DNA of 64,000 nt from Deltaproteobacteria bacterium (GTDB taxonomy: Bacteria; Myxococcota_A; Polyangia; Polyangiales; JADJMO01), in the NCBI GenBank assembly GCA_025363655.1, contig JANYDK010000116.1, positions 1-64,000 of the forward strand, given 5' to 3'. This document shows positions 61,369 to 64,000 of this stretch, piece after piece. The stretch's first letter is position 1; every line of letters begins with the position of its first letter. Below the pieces are notes generated by a model. That model was not told where the DNA came from and made no database searches. It was given only the letters and a program-made list of their open reading frames with translations. A program made the translations under genes and the position numbers.

Positions 61369-62286
61369 CTATTTCGCCGAGCCAGAGGTCGCCGGTTCGG
61401 GCGTGGGCAGGGGCGGGAGCGGGGATGACCAAGTGCTGGGAGCGAGGCTCGACGAGGGAGAAGCGGAAGAAGACTCATCGAGCTGAAGCTGCTCGATGGA
61501 CGTGTCGTCGACGCCCTCGTCGATGTCGGTCGCCTTGCCGACGTACTTCGGCGCTTCGCCCGGCTTCGAGAGATCGACCCAGAACGTCGATTGCTTGCGG
61601 ACGTCGAAGTGGACGAAGAGCGAGTTCGGGTAGTAGCCGACGCCGGTGAGCTTGAAGGTTCGGCAGTAGTCGCGCAGGACCTCGTTGGGGACGCCGCCGA
61701 TGCGCATGTCCATCGCCTTGCCGACGTTGTGGTTCGAGTGCGGCGTGTACTGCGTCGGCGTCTTCGGCCGGAATCCGCTGATGATTTCGATGGGGCGCCC
61801 TCCGAAGTGATCGGAGACGGCGGCGATGTTGAGCACCAGCTTGGGATCGATCTTGTGCTCGATGTTGAGGGGGCCGAAGCGCATCATTCGCGCGAAGCGT
61901 GGGAGGACGCCGGGCATCAGCTTCCCCTTCTTGTCGGTCACCTGGATGATTTGCGTCTCTTTGCTGCCGAAGCGGACGAGCTTCACTTGGCCCTTCTTCT
62001 TCGGCTTCTGCTCGAAGGTGTCGGCCTTGGCGGTTTTTCCTGCGCCCTTCGGCGGGATGACCAGCTTCTGCCCAGGCTTGAGCGAGGCGCCGTCCTTCAG
62101 CTTGTTCGCCGAGAGGAGCGCCTTGGCACTGACGCCGTATTTCTTGGCGACGTCGTCGACCGACTGACCCTTGGCGACGACGTGCGTCTTGGTGTCGGCG
62201 GCCACTTCGTCGGAGAACGACGCGACGGCGAGGGCGGGCGCGAGCGCGAGGCAGAGGGCGAGGAACCCTCGGCATAACTTCGACAT
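61369..62286 (-). CDS. LysM-anchored M15/DUF882-type peptidoglycan peptidase
   Basis: 305 residues from the ATG giving MSKLCRGFLALCLA; signal peptide cleaved near AVASF. LysM domain at about 33-80 (HVVAKGQSVDDVAKKYGVSA, LKPGQKLVIPP). The C-terminal domain shows ISGFRPKTPTQYTPHSNHNVGKAMDMRI with the SxHxxGxAxD-like zinc ligands (HSNHNVGKAMD) and LFVHFDV with the last His. Family members cut peptide cross-links (DD- or LD-endopeptidases). Ser/Pro-rich tail. Likely periplasmic cell-wall remodelling. Confidence 0.87.
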   Translation of the reverse strand: MSKLCRGFLALCLALAPALAVASFSDEVAADTKTHVVAKGQSVDDVAKKYGVSAKALLSANKLKDGASLKPGQKLVIPPKGAGKTAKADTFEQKPKKKGQVKLVRFGSKETQIIQVTDKKGKLMPGVLPRFARMMRFGPLNIEHKIDPKLVLNIAAVSDHFGGRPIEIISGFRPKTPTQYTPHSNHNVGKAMDMRIGGVPNEVLRDYCRTFKLTGVGYYPNSLFVHFDVRKQSTFWVDLSKPGEAPKYVGKATDIDEGVDDTSIEQLQLDESSSASPSSSLAPSTWSSPLPPLPTPEPATSGSAK

Positions 62287-62516
62287 GCGAGTCTCTCGGG
62301 CGCTCGCCGGACGTCGGGCGAGCGGGAGGGGGAGATGTACGAGAGGGGAGGGAGGGGTGCAACTCGCGGTCGGCCGGCCGAGGCACCGAGGTCGCGAATT
62401 TTGGCCGGTCCTCGGGAGCGATGTCATGATCGCGGGTGAACGATCGAGACCGACGGCTTCGTCCCGTCGCCAGCTTGGTCGCGTGTGTCGGGTGACGGAG
62501 AGGGAGCGCAGCGGAC

Positions 62517-63569
62517 ATGGCCGATGGGAAGAACCTCGTTGGTGTCGACATCGGGTCGAGCGCCATCAAGGTCTGCCAGCTGAAAGAGACGCGGAAGGGG
62601 CTGAGCTTGGTGAAGCTCGGCTACGAGCCGTTGCCGCCGCAGACCATCATCGATGGTCACGTGATGAACTCGAGCGCCGTCGTCGAGGCGCTGGCGAAGG
62701 CCTTCCGTGACGCGGGAGTGAAGACCAAGGACGTCGCCCTCGGGGTGAGCGGCCAAAGCGTCATCATTCGTAAAATCAGCGTCCCGCTGATGACCCAGGA
62801 CGAGCTCGACGAGCAAATCCAGTGGGAGGCAGAGCAGCACATCCCCTTCGACATCAAGGACGTGCAGATCGACTACGAGGTCCTTCGTCGTCGTCCCGAG
62901 GCGGGGCAGATGGATCTGCTCCTCGTCGCCGCCAAGCGCGACGAGATCGACGACTACGCAGCGCTCGCGCGCGAGGCGAAGCTGAAGCCTCTCTGCGTCG
63001 ACATCGATGCGTTCTGCCTGCAGAACATCTTCGAGGCCACCTACGGCCTCCCCGGTGAGACCACCGTCGCGCTCCTCAACGTCGGTGCGTCCCTCACCTC
63101 GCTCAACATCGTCTCCAAGGGCGTCTCCGCGTTCACGCGCGACATCGCCAACGGAGGCAACGCCTTCACCGAAGAGATCCAGAAGCAACTCGGCGTCTCG
63201 CGCGAGCAGGCCGAGGCGTACAAGGTCGGCGGCACCGGCACCGAGCCGGTCCCCGCGCAGGTGCAGCAGGTGCTCGCGCAAGTGGCCGACGGGCTCGCAG
63301 GGGAAATCCAGCGCAGCCTCGACTTCTTCCTCGCCACCAGCGGCGAGTCGGAAATCAGTCGCATCTACATCGCAGGTGGCGGTGCGGCGTTGCCGAGCCT
63401 CTCGCAGGCCATCGAGCGCCGCGCGCGCGTCCCCGTCGAGCGCTTCAATCCGATGAGCAAGGTCACGGTCGAGGGTGGCATCAACGGTGAGCTCGCGCTC
63501 GCGCGTGGTGAGCAGCTGGCGGTGGCGCTCGGCCTCGCGCTGCGGAAAGACCGGGAGAAGCGGTCATGA
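62517..63569 (+). CDS. pilM: type IV pilus assembly protein PilM
   Basis: 350 residues. Actin-like ATPase fold: VGVDIGSSAIKVCQLKET, ALGVSGQSVIIRKI, VDIDAFCLQNIFEATYG, NVGASLTSLNIV and IYIAGGGAALPSL. It forms the cytoplasmic ring that binds the PilN tail (INLLPxR). GGAGAGGGAG precedes the ATG. Its stop overlaps pilN (ATGA), as in the canonical pilMNOPQ cluster, which probably continues beyond the window. Confidence 0.97.
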   Translation: MADGKNLVGVDIGSSAIKVCQLKETRKGLSLVKLGYEPLPPQTIIDGHVMNSSAVVEALAKAFRDAGVKTKDVALGVSGQSVIIRKISVPLMTQDELDEQIQWEAEQHIPFDIKDVQIDYEVLRRRPEAGQMDLLLVAAKRDEIDDYAALAREAKLKPLCVDIDAFCLQNIFEATYGLPGETTVALLNVGASLTSLNIVSKGVSAFTRDIANGGNAFTEEIQKQLGVSREQAEAYKVGGTGTEPVPAQVQQVLAQVADGLAGEIQRSLDFFLATSGESEISRIYIAGGGAALPSLSQAIERRARVPVERFNPMSKVTVEGGINGELALARGEQLAVALGLALRKDREKRS

Positions 63570-64000
63570 TTCGCATCAACCTCCTCCCTCGCCGCCGAGA
63601 GGCGAAGCGCGAGGGAAGCAACCTCTGGGCATATGCCGTCGCCATCCTCTTCGTCGCCGAGGTCGTCGGTCTCGTCGTCGTCCACGCGCAGAAGAAGAGC
63701 GTGCTCGACGCCCAGACGACGAAGAACGCCGACGTCGAGAAGGGCATCAACGACAAGAAGGGCAAGGTCGCCAATCACGAGGCGGTCAAGAAGCAGCTCG
63801 GCGAGTTCCAGCAGCGCGAGGACGCCATCGCCAAGCTGCAGGCTGGCCGCACCGGTCCGACGGCGATGCTCCTCGAGCTCTCGCGCGTGCTCACGCCGGG
63901 GAAGATGCCGACCGTCGATCCCGAGGTCTACGAGAAGCTCCGCAGCGACAACCCGACCGCGCTCCCTTCGGAGCGTTGGGATCCACATCGGCTCTGGCTC
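63566..64000 (+). CDS. pilN: type IV pilus assembly protein PilN (3' end outside window)
   Basis: The first 145 residues are visible. They begin MIRINLLPRRREAKRE, the conserved INLLPxR motif that binds PilM, then one membrane span (WAYAVAILFVAEVVGLVVV) and a periplasmic coiled coil. The start overlaps the pilM stop (ATGA). Cut by the right window edge. Confidence 0.95.
   Translation, partial: MIRINLLPRRREAKREGSNLWAYAVAILFVAEVVGLVVVHAQKKSVLDAQTTKNADVEKGINDKKGKVANHEAVKKQLGEFQQREDAIAKLQAGRTGPTAMLLELSRVLTPGKMPTVDPEVYEKLRSDNPTALPSERWDPHRLWL

Overview
This window is a densely coded, GC-rich chromosomal segment from what looks like a myxobacterium (Myxococcota, probably the Polyangia/Sorangium side). 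The evidence is three large eukaryotic-type Ser/Thr kinases with HRDVSP or HRDLKSDN loops, a double-FHA protein, an MJ0042-type zinc-ribbon/TPR protein, a secreted trypsin with a MYXO-CTERM-like tail, DUF4388, GYF-like and PilZ domains, an NtrC-type regulator and type IV pilus genes. This is inferred from gene content only. I saw no rRNA, tRNA, insertion sequence, prophage, integron or CRISPR array. No stretch over 300 bases lacks a gene; the longest gaps are 200-265 bp promoter regions.

Layout. 1-1601: end of one pilin-like gene, a second degenerate pilin and a coupled TPR protein. 1727-7786: kinase with PEGA-like tail and a 945-residue exported protein. 8001-13841: small lipoprotein, orphan ThiS, 1463-residue zinc-ribbon/TPR membrane protein, DUF642-like lipoprotein. 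14105-19798: cyclic-nucleotide-binding protein, helical-repeat protein, coaBC-bioA, TPR lipoprotein. 19833-23972: two acyl-CoA dehydrogenases divergent from an FAH-family hydrolase around an 18-bp palindrome, then a rhodanese. 23990-28262: two related outer-membrane proteins, an MqnA/MqnD-family protein, a trypsin. 28404-30405: rplU-rpmA, a lipoprotein, a DUF1232 protein. 30455-34481: an overlapping operon of kinase, solute-binding-protein/permease fusion and ATPase. 34659-42108: trpE, exported protein, FHA protein, recO-pfkB-DUF971 operon, RodZ-like HTH protein, Crp/Fnr regulator. 42183-49210: S1 protein, lipoprotein, RNase R, kinase. 49333-54972: NtrC regulator coupled to an ABC ATPase, trpG, PilZ, hydrolase, membrane protein. 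55018-59941: trpB-trpA, lipoprotein, acidic cytosolic protein, phosphoesterase. 60088-64000: rpmB, a FliA-like sigma factor, LysM/M15-like protein, pilM and pilN (cut by the window end).

How it fits together. Housekeeping genes (translation, CoA, biotin, tryptophan, RNA decay) alternate with signalling genes. Tightly coupled pairs are frequent: four GTGA and four ATGA stop/start overlaps plus one TGATG.

Main results of the hunt: (i) promoters of rplU-rpmA, rpmB and the S1 gene share a -10 followed at once by a run of C, so their mRNAs would begin with a pyrimidine tract; (ii) two families of dispersed intergenic palindromes, one of which forms the first codons of a transporter gene; (iii) a CoaBC whose CoaC half lacks the catalytic Asn and Cys; (iv) a kinase translationally coupled to an amino-acid-type ABC transporter; (v) a pilin with an altered processing site; (vi) operators next to a Crp/Fnr gene, between fatty-acid genes, and in front of a sigma-factor gene.
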